Source: Oncomelania hupensis
Lineage: Eukaryota; Mollusca; Gastropoda; Littorinimorpha; Pomatiopsidae
Reading direction: 5' to 3'
Assembly (NCBI GenBank): GCA_036898135.1
Contig: CM072525.1
Location: 23,425,992-23,489,991 of the forward strand
Length of the DNA: 64,000 bases
Numbering within the stretch: the first letter of the stretch is position 1; the number at the start of each line of letters is the position of its first letter. Positions 1-12,300 of the stretch are shown here, one piece after another. The notes below the pieces were generated by a model. It had not been told where the DNA came from, ran no database searches, and worked only from the letters and a program-made list of their open reading frames with translations. The translations under genes were made by a program, and so were the position numbers.

Positions 1-430
1 AACAACAATCCTTATTCGCTCATGGATGACTTCACTTTGGCTTCAGTACTAAAATTTTATGTATTACACCATCGTAAAGGCAGGTATTGTTTGTTGAACG
101 CGCGAAGACTTTTAATTTCACATATCGTACACATTGTGTTATTGGCTCTCAAGAGGTTTTGATTGGCATAATTCGTGCCTTGCCATCGCTATGGGACCGT
201 TGAATTCAATAGCATTTGGGTCCTTATTAGGTCTCTTGTTGTACCATTACGTTACAATGAAATAGTTGCCTTCAGTTCGATGGTAGTTATATATCATGTA
301 CACAGTTTATGATTCACCCTCTTGTTCACGGGTTGTGACTTTGTAGCGTTTGATGTAGCTTTTTGTAGTGCTTGAATACAGAATCCTTTATTGTCTTTAT
401 AAACATTTACAAGGAGAATTGTGTGCAGAA
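1..430. other. No recognisable feature
   Basis: Mixed AT-rich sequence. I see no open frame, RNA or repeat signature in either strand here. Confidence 0.5.
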
Positions 431-905
431 TTAATGTACGTTTTGTGGTGTTTGAATAACTTTTTGTAGGTTTGTGGTCGTTTTGTATTGTTTGTGGTAG
501 TTTTGTAGTGTTTATGGTAGCGTTTGAATGATGTAGTTTTGTGGTGTTTTTTTAAAAAGATTTGCAGTGGTTGTTTTATTTTAGTTTTCTAGCTTTGGTT
601 TACATTTGGGAGAGTTTGATATAATACGGGGAGGTGTTGGTTTTGTTTTGGTTTTGTGGTAGATTTAGGAGTGTTGCAGTTTTGTTGCATTTGAAGACGT
701 TTTGTAGGTTAGCGGTAGGGTTGTGGACACTTGGACAATGTAGTTTTGTAGGTTTGATGTCATTTTGTAGTGTGGTAGATTTTGGAGTGTTTGAATGATG
801 TAGGTTTGTAGTGTTTGTTGTACATTTGGAGAGCTTTGTGATAGATCTGGAGTGTTTGTTGTAGATTTGGGAGTGTTTGTTGTAGTTTGGGAGTTTGGGG
901 AGTGC
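431..905. repeat. Degenerate GT-rich tandem repeat
   Basis: Short variants of GTAGTTTTGTAGTGTTTG and GTTGTAGATTTGGGAGTG recur without a fixed period. The reverse strand is open for about 140 codons over part of this stretch, but that follows from the near absence of C on the top strand and is not evidence of a gene. Confidence 0.6.
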
Positions 906-1195
906 TTGCTGTGTCTATAAAGGCGATGACTATAGTTGAGGATATAGTATACGTCCACCGCAGATGTGTTACTTGATGTGCCTATAATAGCGTAGTAATC
1001 CGCATTTAAAAAAAAAACATTACACAACGTAGTAACTACTTTAAGCAGAACTGTCGACGATGTAGCCCTTCCAAAAACATACACGAGGAAGTGAAATGCT
1101 TAGAGAGTGGACCAAGCATTGTAGAAGCACAGTAGTACATCTTTTTGCTCTTTGATCTCAATCATTCAGGAATCGTACTATATAAAATATTATAT

Positions 1196-1199
1196 TATT

Positions 1200-1288
<89 letters not shown>

Positions 1289-1362
1289 CATCCTCATCAT
1301 CATCGTCGTCGTTATCATCATCGTCATCATCATCATCATCATTATTATCATCATCATCATTA
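1196..1362. repeat. Compound trinucleotide microsatellite (TTG)n(TTA)n(ATC)n
   Basis: Three trinucleotide tracts abut: about 17 TTG units, then TTA, then ATC with interruptions. All frames through it are open and give homopolymer-like peptides, which are artefacts. Confidence 0.95.
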
Positions 1363-3480
1363 AATTTGTGAGATTTTGGAGAGAACACATACGAGCAGTA
1401 ATATTTGTTCCTGTTTCGATAATGTGGAATAGTCTATCACTTGCAGAGTTTTGAATTTTCGAAAACACTACTGAACTTCTTTTTTAATTTTTTTTTTACC
1501 TCTATCAGATGTACTATTGTACTTGAAGGAAGGCGTTGAACACTAGCCTTTGTGAAGGAGAAAAACAGCTGTCCTTTTGGTGTCAGAAATGGGACCATGG
1601 CATGTTTGACCACGGGATTTGCAGGGTTTTGTTTTCGTCGGCCTATCTGTTGTCTTTCTGAGAAAGGCTGAAGGTGTAGAGAAAGAGGAGAGGAAGGGGA
1701 GAACAGGAGGGAGGGAATGGAGGGAGAGAGAAGGGGTAGAGAGGGGAGGGAGTAAGAGAGAGATAGAGAGAGAAGTGGGAGAGGGAGAGAGAAGAGGGAG
1801 AAAGAGAGAGAGAAAAAATTTTTTATTGAAAAAAGGCCATTTCAACGTATAAAATAACAACCGAAGGTGAACGAAATAACGACATCGACAGGTGATCGAT
1901 CAAATTCAAGAACGAAAGTAAAAACAAAGACGGATCACGTGACAACAGAATCGTGCAAATAAACGATTCAAAGGGACATCAATAATAACATTTACATTAC
2001 CGTATACAATGACTACAAAATAACAGTGCTATTACTACATAATGCACCCCTACCTCCCAATTCCCACACACAATGTTATTTTCTCTTTTACGCCACATAT
2101 GAAGGCAATATTTCAAACACTTAAAAATGTACAAGAAGCCAACAACAAAATGAACTAAATCTCATACATACACTCTCGCATGGAGCACACATAAGCAAAC
2201 GGGCACGCACACACACACACACACACACACACCCACGCACACACATACTGATATATACCATTTATGCCCAGGTCCGAGAGTAGCCTACATAACATTTAAT
2301 AACACCAACAATAACGCGACATGCGCATAAACAAATCAGAAAATTGTAGGGAACATTGTAATGCTAGAAAACAGAAAACACAAGTTTATCTATCTGGCTG
2401 AAAGTAAATGTTTACATAGAGACACACACACAAAGACATAGACCTCGGAGGAGAACAACAAAAAATGATAATAAGCGTGAAATGCGTGATACAATCGAGG
2501 CAAACCCACATACAGCTACAAACCGCAAACAGAAATCGGCCCTATAGTATATTTAACAAGATCGCAAGTTATTTCAATGTGCTTCCACACACACACACAT
2601 ATAGCCGAAACATAGACATTTCCAAAAGCGGTAATTTTCTTAGCGATGTTGAGACTGGGTGTTATCGCAACAAAGCCAAAGAAAACCTCCAATGATAAGC
2701 CACGATCTAACTATCTGCAAGAAAAGAAAGTATTAAAATCGGGTCGGATATTTTTTTTTATAGATACAAAACGTGCGAAACGTGTTTAGAAAATGGTTGG
2801 ATCTCAATGACTTTGGCCTTGACTTTAGAGAAAGTATAAATACAAATGATCTAACGTGCTTAGCAGTAGATAACTATACAGATGAATTTCGGTTTAGTTA
2901 GTCTTAAAGCAAACAAAGTGTGTTTTTAACCCAAAAAAGTTACATTTCGGAGCGAGTGACTGAATGATGTTGTTGTTTGATTTTAATGTCTTTTTCACCG
3001 AGATGATAAGACCCCCCAAAAACAAAAAAAGAAAAGAATTGTAGTTTAACATCAAGTTATCATAGATACTGATCAATTGGAGAACCAACAAACATTTTCG
3101 CTATACTAATGCAAACATCAAAACTAATATTGTCCAAAGCTGACATATTGTTAGGTAGACTATCACGCAATAGATTGCATTGAAATAAAAATTGAAATAT
3201 ATGACAGATTGAAATAAAACATGTGACTGAACGACGTAAAATAACAACAGAACCGGTGTCGAGGGGGCATGTTTGGTAATTAAAAAGGCAACCTTAGCGA
3301 CACGAGCCCTAAGCCTCCAAGCTTTGATGTGGAGGGGAGAAGAATGACTTTACACAATCAACGGCTTAAGGGCGATAATCCTATAGGATTATATCGGTTG
3401 CGTCCCTTTAAAGAATAGGGGTTCCTTTTTTGCCTTTTGATGTTGTTTGCTTCCCGCCCACATCACACCTTGTTGTTCTT
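1363..3480. other. No gene seen; GA-rich and CA-rich tracts inside
   Basis: Contains a purine-rich (GA/GGA) stretch at 1670-1815 and a (CA)n run at 2205-2235. The remainder is AT-rich unique sequence with only short frames lacking any family signature. Confidence 0.5.
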
Positions 3481-3638
3481 CCCCTTTCCTCCTTCTTCTT
3501 CTACTTTTTCCTCCTCCTACTCCTCTTTCTTCTTCTTCTTCTTCTTCTTCTTCTTCTTCTTCTTCTTCTTCTTCTTCTTCTTCTTCTTCTTCTTCTCCTC
3601 CTTCTTCTTCTACTTTGCTTTTTCTAAAACCACGCTTT

Positions 3639-3715
<77 letters not shown>

Positions 3716-3765
3716 TTCTTCTTCTTCTTCTTCTTCTTCTTCTTCTTTTTCATCCTCGTCGTCTT
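3481..3765. repeat. Polypyrimidine microsatellite (CTT)n(CTTT)n(CTT)n
   Basis: About 280 bases almost entirely C and T: CTT tracts either side of roughly 20 CTTT units. Such mirror-symmetric polypyrimidine tracts can form triplex DNA, which is general knowledge and not shown here. Confidence 0.95.
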
Positions 3766-3768
3766 TGG

Positions 3769-3933
3769 ACGAATGAATGAACACCGAAGTGTAACGTCTA
3801 CACCCTTCGTTGGATGTAGGGCCAACGGGGATAACCATAGCAGGAAAGAGGGGGTAAAGCAACACTGAACCAACAGAGCAATCATGCTGTTAATGGGCAT
3901 GGAAAATGGTCACTTCTATCTTGCTCATAGTTG
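3769..3933 (-). mobile_element. SINE S1 copy, headless
   Basis: Reverse-strand copy of the S1 body shared with 20157-20357, 38392-38643, 48470-48640 and 62169-62400. It carries the GTTCAGTGTTG-like block, the CCCGTTGG/GGTGGGTGTAGACGTT-like block and the (ATTC)n tail, seen here as GAATGAATGAA at the left. The tRNA-like head is missing. Confidence 0.7.
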
Positions 3934-3937
3934 GACG

Positions 3938-4150
3938 AAATTACGTGACTTAAGTAAGAGACATGTCAGGACGCAGAGGGTTTTCTTCGGATACTCCGGT
4001 TTCCTAATTTCCTTCAATAATGGTATTGGATGTAGTCAATCTACTTTCAAAACTAAAAATGGATTTCTCATCTGTTTTGTGAAATAACGATATCATCAGA
4101 TCGCCGCGCTTTGAGTTTGATGGAGCAAGAAGCGCGTGGTAGCATTCTCC
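3938..4150 (+). mobile_element. SINE S2 copy, headless
   Basis: Shares the S2 body blocks GTGACTTAAGTA, ACTCCGGTTTCC and TTCAATAATGGTATTGGATG, and the terminal GATCGCCGCGCTTTGAG block, with copies at 24.7, 37.4 and 62.6 kb. The tRNA-like 5' part is absent, and the copy runs straight into a TAG array at its 3' end. It abuts the S1 fragment on its left. Confidence 0.7.
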
Positions 4151-4151
4151 A

Positions 4152-4152
4152 T

Positions 4153-4199
<47 letters not shown>

Positions 4200-4200
4200 A

Positions 4201-4252
<52 letters not shown>

Positions 4253-4258
4253 TGTTGT
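4152..4258. repeat. (TAG)n microsatellite
   Basis: About 35 TAG units with one TAA interruption, starting at the 3' end of an S2 SINE copy. Confidence 0.95.
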
Positions 4259-4259
4259 A

Positions 4260-5530
4260 GTCCCTTCTCCTTCTCTTCCGACATCTTTTCTGCTTTCTCC
4301 TTTGATTACAAGTAAATATGGACATTGATACACCGTGCATCTTAATGAACCAGTTCTGGTTGTCTTTGTTAGATAATATATATAACTCTTGGGTGTAACC
4401 GATTCGCAGATCTTTACATATATATTAAAAAGGCATGTATAGATTAATGTCCTTATACATAACTTCCGTGTTCACGTCACCAGCTCTAAAATGGAGGTTT
4501 AGGGGTGGCAGAGGAGAGGGGGAGGAGAGAGAGCGAGAGGTAAAATTACAGTTCAACTAGTAATTTTATCTACTTTGGATGGCAGTTATTTCCGTGGGAA
4601 GAAAAATAACGACTTTCAACTGTGAACAATGTGGCGTCATTGACAGAGAAACATACATCATTTCCTACATGAACAAGAAAACTGTGTAAGAGTAAGAGTA
4701 TAAACTGCCACGTAGGATACAATTAATAGTCCCTTGACTATATGGGTGTAATGGGAAACCTGCTCCTTGGGCTGAATGGGCCTCTAGATCTAAATCTCTG
4801 GACATTGGTGTATGTAAATGAAGGTTCTCCCGCATGGTCAGCCATATCCCTGGAGTCATATTTTATAGCTAAACGTCCTTCCATCCCTTCAATAGTAATA
4901 GATGATATCATTCGTGATATGGTCGAGGGTATGGGGGTGAATTTCATGAGATTTTATCTAAATGTAGGTGAATGTTGTAGAATGAGTAGAATAGTAGAAT
5001 GCGTTTCTATAGCCCCCTCAATCTACATGTAATTATTATGGCTTTACACTTCTCTGGGCTATAGCTTGTTAGACTAGATCTTCACTGTGCCCAAAGCATC
5101 ACCTCATGACATGGATGGGTGGTAAATACCATTGGAGATGAGATTGGATCACAGGCGCTCGTTTCTAGATGCGATAGTCTCCTCCGAGACCTTTGATATA
5201 AAAGTACTGAAATGGACGCGTTCTAAATAGACAACCCTGTCGTATCCAGAAACGAGCGCCCGTGGATTGGATGCACTTTACGTAGACGAATTGGGACCTT
5301 TTTTCTATATGCATGTATCTGTAACGCACCACATTGACAGCACCTACAATGCACCCTAAGCCTGTCTATATAACATCGAGTACTGTGCTGTGGAAATAGG
5401 CCTTGGACGGGATGGCATATCATATGTGTGTGGGGGGGGATTGGAGGGGGGGAGTGCGTGCGCTCAAGTATCTGACTTCTTTTTTTGCATTATTTCATAA
5501 CACCATTTTGTAACATTATTGTGTCATAAT
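4260..5530. other. No gene seen; one inverted repeat
   Basis: AT-rich unique sequence with no convincing frame. The only structure is a 28-bp inverted repeat, arms 5150-5177 and 5237-5264, 24 of 28 positions pairing, with a 59-base spacer. Confidence 0.5.
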
Positions 5531-5661
5531 GACATTTTAAATGCCCATATAAAAGTATGTATGCCCTATCTTGCTAGTTAGTATTTATTGTTTTGTGCAA
5601 GGAGAAGGGACCACCAGTCGAGGTAACAGATAAACAGATACACATTAAAACTTTATATCAA
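5531..5661 (+). repeat. Direct repeat, copy 1
   Basis: Shares ATGCCCATATAAAAGTATG, the CTTGCTAGTTAGTATTTATT block and AGAAGGGACCACCA with 6466-6629, in the same order and orientation. Copy 2 carries an extra 30 or so bases. The pair lies about 0.94 kb apart. Function and origin are unknown. Confidence 0.85.
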
Positions 5662-5765
5662 ACAACACACACAAGACAACAACACAAATATGATGCACAC
5701 AAATGAATGTTATAGTCCGATTAATAGCACTGTTAAGTAGTCCAACTTCGTGTTCATGTTCAGGT

Positions 5766-5866
5766 GGGCCCGTTAGGCTAGGCTGGTAGCACGCTGATCT
5801 CCAATGCCCAAGGTTTTGCTTGTGCCGAACGAGCGAACGTGGGTTCGATTCTCGCAGAGTACGAAA
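5766..5866 (+). mobile_element. tRNA-like SINE head (possible)
   Basis: Has a box B match (GGTTCGATTC inside GTGGGTTCGATTCTCGC) and an upstream box A-like stretch (GGCTGGTAGCACGC). The spacing is too long and the stems too poor for a functional tRNA, so I read it as a diverged SINE head. Confidence 0.35.
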
Positions 5867-5904
5867 TCGATTATTTAATGTAGGTTTGTGAGGCTTACAA
5901 CATC

Positions 5905-6055
5905 ACTGAGAGTATAAACCGAGGTCTGGTCTAAGTATCTGTACGCATTCCACCGCACGGTCTGTAATAAAAGGTCCTGACGCACATGTCCTAGACGGGT
6001 GTGTGGAAGAAACACCAATAAACCCAGCATGCACTAGGTCCTGCCTCTCCTCCAC
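5905..6055 (+). repeat. Dispersed repeat R1, 5' part
   Basis: Carries the R1 5' blocks GAGAGTATAAACCGAGGTCT, CACCGCACGG, GTCCTAGACGGGTG and GCATGCACTAGGTCC, also seen near 31.56, 24.1 (reverse) and 61.2 kb (reverse). It is cut off by the TC-rich tract that follows. Confidence 0.7.
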
Positions 6056-6069
6056 CATTCCTCCTTCCT

Positions 6070-6281
6070 CCCCTCTCCCGCTACTCTGCCTCTCTCTCTC
6101 TCTGCCTTCGTCTCTGTGGCTGTCTGTCTCTCTATCTTCTTTTCTCTCTTTCTGTCTGTCTGAGTCTCTGTCTCTCTCACGTTTTCTCTTTCTCGCGCTC
6201 TCTCTCTCTCTCCTCTCTCTCACTCTCTCTCTATTTCTGTCTCTGTCTGTCTCTCTCCTCTTCTCTTCTCTTTCTTTCTCT

Positions 6282-6312
<31 letters not shown>
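6070..6312. repeat. (TC)n-rich low-complexity tract
   Basis: Degenerate CTCT/CTGT run ending in a pure (TC)n of about 14 units. Confidence 0.9.
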
Positions 6313-6317
<5 letters not shown>

Positions 6318-6465
6318 TACCAAATGAGAGAAGGATGGTGAAGGGGAGGAGGTGGGCAAAATTAGGCTTTATTATCACATTTCGTAAAGGCTTTACATAA
6401 AACTGTCAAGACGCTATGTATATATCTTATCGGTATTGAAATAAAATGGTGCCCCCTTTTCATTC

Positions 6466-6629
6466 GTTGACATTTAAAATGCCCATATAAAAGTATGTAT
6501 ACCCTATCTTGCTAGTTAGTATTTATTGTTTTGGGCAATGAGAAGGGACCACCATGTACGACAGGAACATAGGAACGATAATTCGAGGTAACAGATATAA
6601 TTAAATACACGTTAAAACTTCATATCAAA
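6466..6629 (+). repeat. Direct repeat, copy 2
   Basis: Second copy of the 5531-5661 repeat, with an added segment around 6558-6585 and the same ending (CGAGGTAACAGATA). Confidence 0.85.
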
Positions 6630-6643
6630 CCGTATGCATGTTT

Positions 6644-6644
<1 letters not shown>

Positions 6645-6683
<39 letters not shown>

Positions 6684-6735
6684 ACACACACATACATACA
6701 CACAGGCGCGCGCGCGCGCACTCACCCACACACGC
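6645..6735. repeat. (CA)n/(CG)n microsatellite
   Basis: CA repeats interrupted by TA, then a short CG run and more CA. Confidence 0.9.
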
Positions 6736-6749
6736 ACAATGTGAGTAAT

Positions 6750-7130
6750 AATAATAATATTGGATGCAATACTCGCCTTATCCCTAAATCAGACTCAGCG
6801 CGACGATCTGTAACCATCATACACGCTCACAGGTTACACACACTCTGCATATACACAACAAACGCATCTCTTTCACTCAAACAAATGGTGTAAAGGCAGG
6901 GAGATCGCTATTAGAAGACGGAAAGGAAATCGAAGTTTTATGACTGCATCCAGTAGTACCATTATTGAAGGGAGGAAGGAAACCGGAATATCCGGGAAAA
7001 AAACCCTCGGTGACCTCAATAGTCTCGTACCTAAGTCACATCGTTCGCCATTATTTTGCGGGAATCGACCCCGCGACCTTCGGGATAGGAAACCGGCGAA
7101 TATACCACTGCGCTACGAGGCCACCCCGGT
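6750..7130 (-). mobile_element. SINE S2, near full length
   Basis: Reverse-strand tRNA-derived SINE. The head at the right end shows box A (TAGCGCAGTGG) and box B (GGTTCGATTC, here GGGTCGATTC) in a tRNA-like order. The body has the conserved CCGAGGGTTTT, CCGGTTTCCTTCC and CCTTCAATAATGG blocks. The 3' end at the left closes with a short (TAA)n tail. The same body occurs at 3.9, 10.1, 20.6, 24.7, 37.4, 42.2 and 62.6 kb. Confidence 0.8.
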
Positions 7131-7263
7131 AGGGAAGGGGTCTGGGGCGGAACATTGACAAGGGCGTTAGAGTGTTTTCGGATTTGGATTCTGAGGTTTG
7201 GATCATCCTACATTTCATACATTTAGGTGACTTTTTCATACATCCGTGCAGGTGTAACTTCTT

Positions 7264-7335
7264 TTCCTATCATTTCCTATCCCGTAACTCGGAGGTCGTT
7301 GGGGCTCCACAGGTGATCGTGTAACTAGCGTACTT
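7264..7335 (-). mobile_element. RTE-type LINE copy A, extreme 3' end only
   Basis: About 70 bases match the last codons and CCTATCC-type tail of the LINE at 50738-52361, on the reverse strand. ACTTCTT at 7257-7263 and 7332-7338 is a plausible 7-bp target-site duplication. It is a severely 5'-truncated, dead copy. Confidence 0.65.
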
Positions 7336-7655
7336 CTTGGATCGTTTTCTCTTTTTTTTTTTAGAGAAAGCATTGCGGCCGCAAATATTAACATTAAACA
7401 ATATATATAACCGACGTTCTTTGTTCTTATATATAAACTTTGAAACTATGAAGTTCAGAAAATTAATTTAAATCAACTGTAGGCAGTCATTGTTGTTTCA
7501 ACGTTTAACATTAGGTCGTTGTCTTATTGTAGTTACTCACGAATGTGTCGAGCGGTCGAAGTATCCTCAATATAGACCGGTCAGAGTATCCACAGTATAG
7601 ACCGGACCGGTGGAGTATCCACAGTATAAATCCGTTCGGAGTATCCATAGTATCA

Positions 7656-7905
7656 TGAAGAAGAAGAAGAAGAAGAAGAAGAAGAAGAAGAAGAAGAAGA
7701 AGAAGAAGAAGAAGAACAAGAAGAAGAAGAACAAGAACAAGAAGAACAAGAACAAGAAGAACAAGAACAAGAAGAACAAGAACAAGAAGAAGAACAAGAA
7801 GAACAAGAAGAAGAATAACAAGAAGAACAAGAAGAACAAGAACAAGAAGAACAAGAACAAGAAGAACAAGAACACAACAACAACAAAACAAAGAAGAAGA
7901 AGAAC
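7656..7905. repeat. (GAA)n / (AAGAAC)n purine-rich array
   Basis: About 15 GAA units pass into irregular AAGAAC and AAGAACAAG units, then AAC units. Open frames on both strands encode Lys/Asn or Leu/Phe runs only. Confidence 0.95.
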
Positions 7906-8815
7906 AGTAAAATCACGCAAAACCGCTTTGGCCGTATTTTTAGGTTTATTTTACCACAGTGTTGCTTGCTAACGATTGTGTACAACTTCAAACACACACT
8001 TAGCACACTCTCTTGGCGTTATTTGCTTTATTTCTATTCCTACCAAGGGATAAATAGCGCATTTGGTGGAGCGCTGTGACCCCGTGTTTCAAATGTTCTC
8101 GCTTTCGATTCAATTTGCTTCCATCATCGAAATATCTAGCTGTGAATTCTGCTTCAATTAGCCTGGTAGTTTCAAGTCAAATCAAGTCAACACTTCTTTA
8201 TTCCAATTTAAAAAGTTTGTCCTAGAATGTGGAAGAAGGTGTCGATATGTGGATCCGCTGCAGTTCTTTTCTTTGCTCAGCGTAGTGGCGCTGCACTGCG
8301 GAAGCTGGGCTTTCTCGCTGAAACCGTGACCCCAACTAAACTTCATCCGCATGAGTAAAAACAATTTTGTTCAGAAACAAAAGTTTTTGTTTCCTTTGGA
8401 AGCAAGCAGACGTACATAAAACGAAACAGAAAAAATAAATTAACATACACCTTTTCAATTTTATTGAAGCTAGCAGTCGCTTGTCATCTGACGAACACCA
8501 GCTGCCCAAAGAGCTAGCCCGAAGCTCAGCCCAAGGAGATAGCCCGAAGCTCAACCCAATTAAGACGCCAACTTGCATATTTCATCCTTTCGCACTGTCT
8601 GACGCAGGGAACCACTGAGTCAGGCTGATTTTAAAATGGAAGGCCGTTGAAAATGTTAACACGAAACCTTTGGTTTGTTAATTTGAAAATTGTCAGCTGC
8701 ATGGTAGTATTTCTATCAGCTTGGCATTTGTTTGTTAGTTCTTTCCCTTGGCTGCCAATTTGTCTGGAACTTCAACAAAGGGACCTGGAGAGAAGCGAAG
8801 AGCGGGAGGGAGGAG
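7906..8815. other. No gene seen
   Basis: Unique sequence. A 25-base motif with CTAGCCCGAAGCTCAGCCCAA is present twice in tandem at 8508-8560. Confidence 0.5.

Positions 8816-8819
<4 letters not shown>

Positions 8820-8896
<77 letters not shown>
8820..8896. repeat. (GA)n microsatellite
   Basis: About 38 uninterrupted GA units. Confidence 0.97.
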
Positions 8897-8899
<3 letters not shown>

Positions 8900-9227
8900 T
8901 GTTCTTCAAACAGCGGGCAAACAACTGGTAAAATTAATTGCAAGCTCGGACAACTTGGAATTCAATTAAGCGATGACACAAGCAAACAAGCAATCGGGAT
9001 TTACCTCGTTTTTCATTCTGGTTCGTTTTAAAATTTTGGCGAATCAGATTTTGGGTGAGAGAGATTTGTTTAAAGGAAAATGTACAACTTCTCCGATTTT
9101 GACAGAAACGTGCTAGATCTATCGTATATATCGTAAATTGTTTTCAAAGGACCAGAAGTGTCATATGAAATTCTTCCACAGCAAAAATACTTCACACTAA
9201 CAGATGAAATTAATAACATAGCATCCA

Positions 9228-9256
9228 TATTGATAATAATAATAATAATAATAATA

Positions 9257-9327
<71 letters not shown>
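9228..9327. repeat. Self-complementary (AAT)n(ATT)n tract
   Basis: Nine or so AAT units switch directly to more than 20 ATT units, making a palindrome of simple sequence. Confidence 0.95.
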
Positions 9328-9379
9328 TAAAGGCCAAACAAGTAGAATACAATGTTTCAAATTTTCGCCTTCATAAAAA

Positions 9380-9497
9380 AAGTAACATCAACAACCTCAA
9401 AAACAACATCAACAACAACAATAACAACATCAACAGCAACAATAATAACAACAACAACATCAAAATAACAATAACAACAACATTAGCAACAACAGGC
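9380..9497. repeat. Degenerate (AAC)n/(ATC)n tract
   Basis: ACA/ACATCA units with frequent substitutions. Confidence 0.85.
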
Positions 9498-10117
9498 TTC
9501 CTCAGTGTAAACGTTACATCGTTCTCCTTTCGTTTAATGTGATACATTTTCACTTGAAAGACGTACAACCGTTTGTTCGATGGGTTTCCTCCTCAAAGAT
9601 GTCGTAATACAACAACAAACTAACAAACAAACAACTTCTCCATGTATGAAAAACACTCCATAACACTACTTCATACGTAAAACAAATTATTAAGATTGTA
9701 CACGCTACACCACTTAACATGAAAACGGCATCTGCAGCACTTGTTTTATGGGCATTCATTTGTCACTCAAACATGAACAAGGCCATACTTATATCCGCTG
9801 CTATACATGACTGTAACGTATATAGGCGGTATAGTATTGGTTTCAGTTGTTTATTTGTGTACAATAGTTACAGTCACTAAGAGTTGTAGCTTAATTTCCC
9901 CCTCTGAGTGGTATCAAATACTTTCAATCTGGGACACTACTTTCATGGAAAGCAATAGCATTTAATATGGAATTACACCGAGGTAAACTCTTATTTCACA
10001 AATGACGATATTTCATACTACTGTATACCGGTTTAATAGGGTTCATACTGCTTTCTAAGAATATAGGTATGCATACTGGGTCCTCATTTATTTTATGTGT
10101 TGTCCAAATGTTGACCT
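9498..10117. other. No recognisable feature
   Basis: AT-rich unique sequence, no supported frame or repeat. Confidence 0.5.
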
Positions 10118-10250
10118 TTGCCTGTAGAGAACCCTCGGTGACCTGAGCGGTCTCGTACACATTAAGTCACTTAATGCGCCCCTATAAGGAATCGAACCCG
10201 CGACCTTTGGCTGAGGAAACCGGCGACCATAACCCACTGCGTCATGTTGT
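10118..10250 (-). mobile_element. SINE S2 copy, 5' (tRNA-like) half
   Basis: Reverse-strand copy with the head (box B as GGAATCGAACCCGCGACC on the top strand, box A as CCACTGCGTCA) and the CCCTCGGTGACCT body block. It lacks the 3' half. Confidence 0.75.
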
Positions 10251-10534
10251 AAGCATGTGTTTGTGAGCAAGTCAGCCTGTGACCTTATGAGGGTGAGTGT
10301 GTCAGCAGGATGGAGTATAGCCGTATGGTTAGAAGGTTATTAATTGTTTGGGTGTAACCTCTGCCTCGAAACCCTCGTGCTGGGAAGAGGACAGTTCGGA
10401 GATTAACGGTACATGTTCACAGCACATAGACCCATGCACTTTGATTTTAAGTCCTTAAAGCCGGAATAAAGGTGTGGTATTGTACAGTCGTACCTCGGTA
10501 ATTCAGGAGACCTCTAAGGAGAAAGTTTACAATA

Positions 10535-11040
10535 CCTGCAATATAAAACGATACAATGCAATATGTTACAACACACCACCCTACACTCCAATACATTACA
10601 ATGCAATACAATACAATACAATACGATACAATACGATACGATACGACACAATACGATACAATACGATACAATATGATACAATACAATAGTGCAAGCAATA
10701 CAATGTATTGTGCAATGCAAATGCAAAAAATACAAAACAGTAATATATACAATACTATACAAAATACAGTACACAGTACAGTACAATGCAATACTAATAG
10801 TAATGAATGCAATACGATACAAATGCATTAGAATACAAAAAAGTAATAAGTGTCATACAATGTATAATATAATACAATGCATATTATTGTAAGGCAATAC
10901 AGTACGATACGCTACAATACAATACAATACAATACAGAACGATACCATACAATACAATACAGAACGATACCATACAATAGAAAACGATACAATACAGTAT
11001 AGTACGATACGATACCGTACGATACCGTACAATACAATTA
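10535..11040. repeat. Pentanucleotide (AATAC)n satellite, degenerate
   Basis: About 500 bases of AATAC and its variants (ATACG, GTAC-, TGCA-containing). The top strand is almost free of G in places, which keeps several frames open. These Tyr/Asn/Thr or Ile/Val/Leu frames are artefacts. Confidence 0.93.
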
Positions 11041-11590
11041 ACAATGCTCTGCTGTCTGCGATTTAAAAACACTTTTAAAAAAAAAAGAAAAATTTCGTAT
11101 TATTCTACAGTGTCCTATACTTCCACAGCGTGCTGTGGGGAACGTTATCTGACCATCGATCAGAGACTTCATATTGCCTGCAATATTTTGCTGACGCTCT
11201 GTCAACCGTTTGTACCCTAAAGAACAACACATTCATTCCCGTCGTCCCGTTCAAAAGGGCAGGTAAATAACGTCCTTATATTAAATTAAATTAATGAGGT
11301 TATTATCTGCCCTTCTGGATATTTTATTTTTATTTTTTTTATAGTTTTTGTGGCGTGCCGTTCAGGCGACTTAAAGAAGGGAATGGGAGCAGGAGGCATT
11401 AGAATACCATCCGAAGAGTCGTTCATTATAGAAAAAAAAGTCGACGCAGAAAAAATACATTTGTCCCAAACAGTTATTCACTGATATGAACCGGCAGTCC
11501 ACTGGCCTAATACAAACGCGCAAACATACTGCTTAGCTGAGACCAGCTGATGCTTACGTTCGCCTTATCACTTGTGAAAGTATTTCGGCG
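11041..11590. other. No recognisable feature
   Basis: Unique sequence without a credible frame. Confidence 0.5.
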
Positions 11591-11593
11591 AGT

Positions 11594-11594
<1 letters not shown>

Positions 11595-11688
<94 letters not shown>

Positions 11689-11690
11689 AG
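11595..11690. repeat. (GA)n microsatellite
   Basis: Two GA runs separated by short interruptions. Confidence 0.95.
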
Positions 11691-11714
11691 GTATATGCAT
11701 ATGTATGTATATGT

Positions 11715-11800
11715 TTTTTATTTATTTAATAGTTATTAAATAGCGCTTTTCCAGCTCAAGAACTGCTCAAGGCGCTTGTCGATACATACTGTGTTGTACT
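11715..11800 (-). repeat. Dispersed repeat R1, 3' end
   Basis: TAGCGCTTTTCCAGCTCAAG followed by CTGCTCAAGGCGCTTG matches the R1 3' terminus, here preceded by its TTTATTTA tail on the left. Confidence 0.7.
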
Positions 11801-12266
11801 TCCTTGACCGTATTGTTGAGGGTGCTTGTGGTCGTTCTGTAACATCGGATATTTGTAATGACTGTCAAAACTCCCAAAAGGCAGATTTGGATGGCCCAGT
11901 TGCATGCCACTTGCAACCTTTGAACTTTTTGGCCTGTAGCCATGTTGCCGCTGCAGCATAATAAAGATATCTGTTACAGTGATTATAAACCATGAGAACA
12001 AAATACAATCTTCCGTGCACCATCGCCGCCATTGTTTAAGTCGTTTAAAAAAAAAACAACTCCCTCTCATCAACTTACGGTAGCTGCATTACTAGCAAAC
12101 GGATGTATGTCTTAGTGTTCTTTCATGAAAAAAGAAGAAGAAGAACTTTCATGCACCATCGCCATTATAGTCTAACATCGTAAATGTCATTTTATTTTCA
12201 TTACTAACAAAAAAGATGTCCTTTTTTAATTGATCGCCCATAAAAGAAAAACAATTCCCCTTCGTG

Positions 12267-12300
<34 letters not shown>

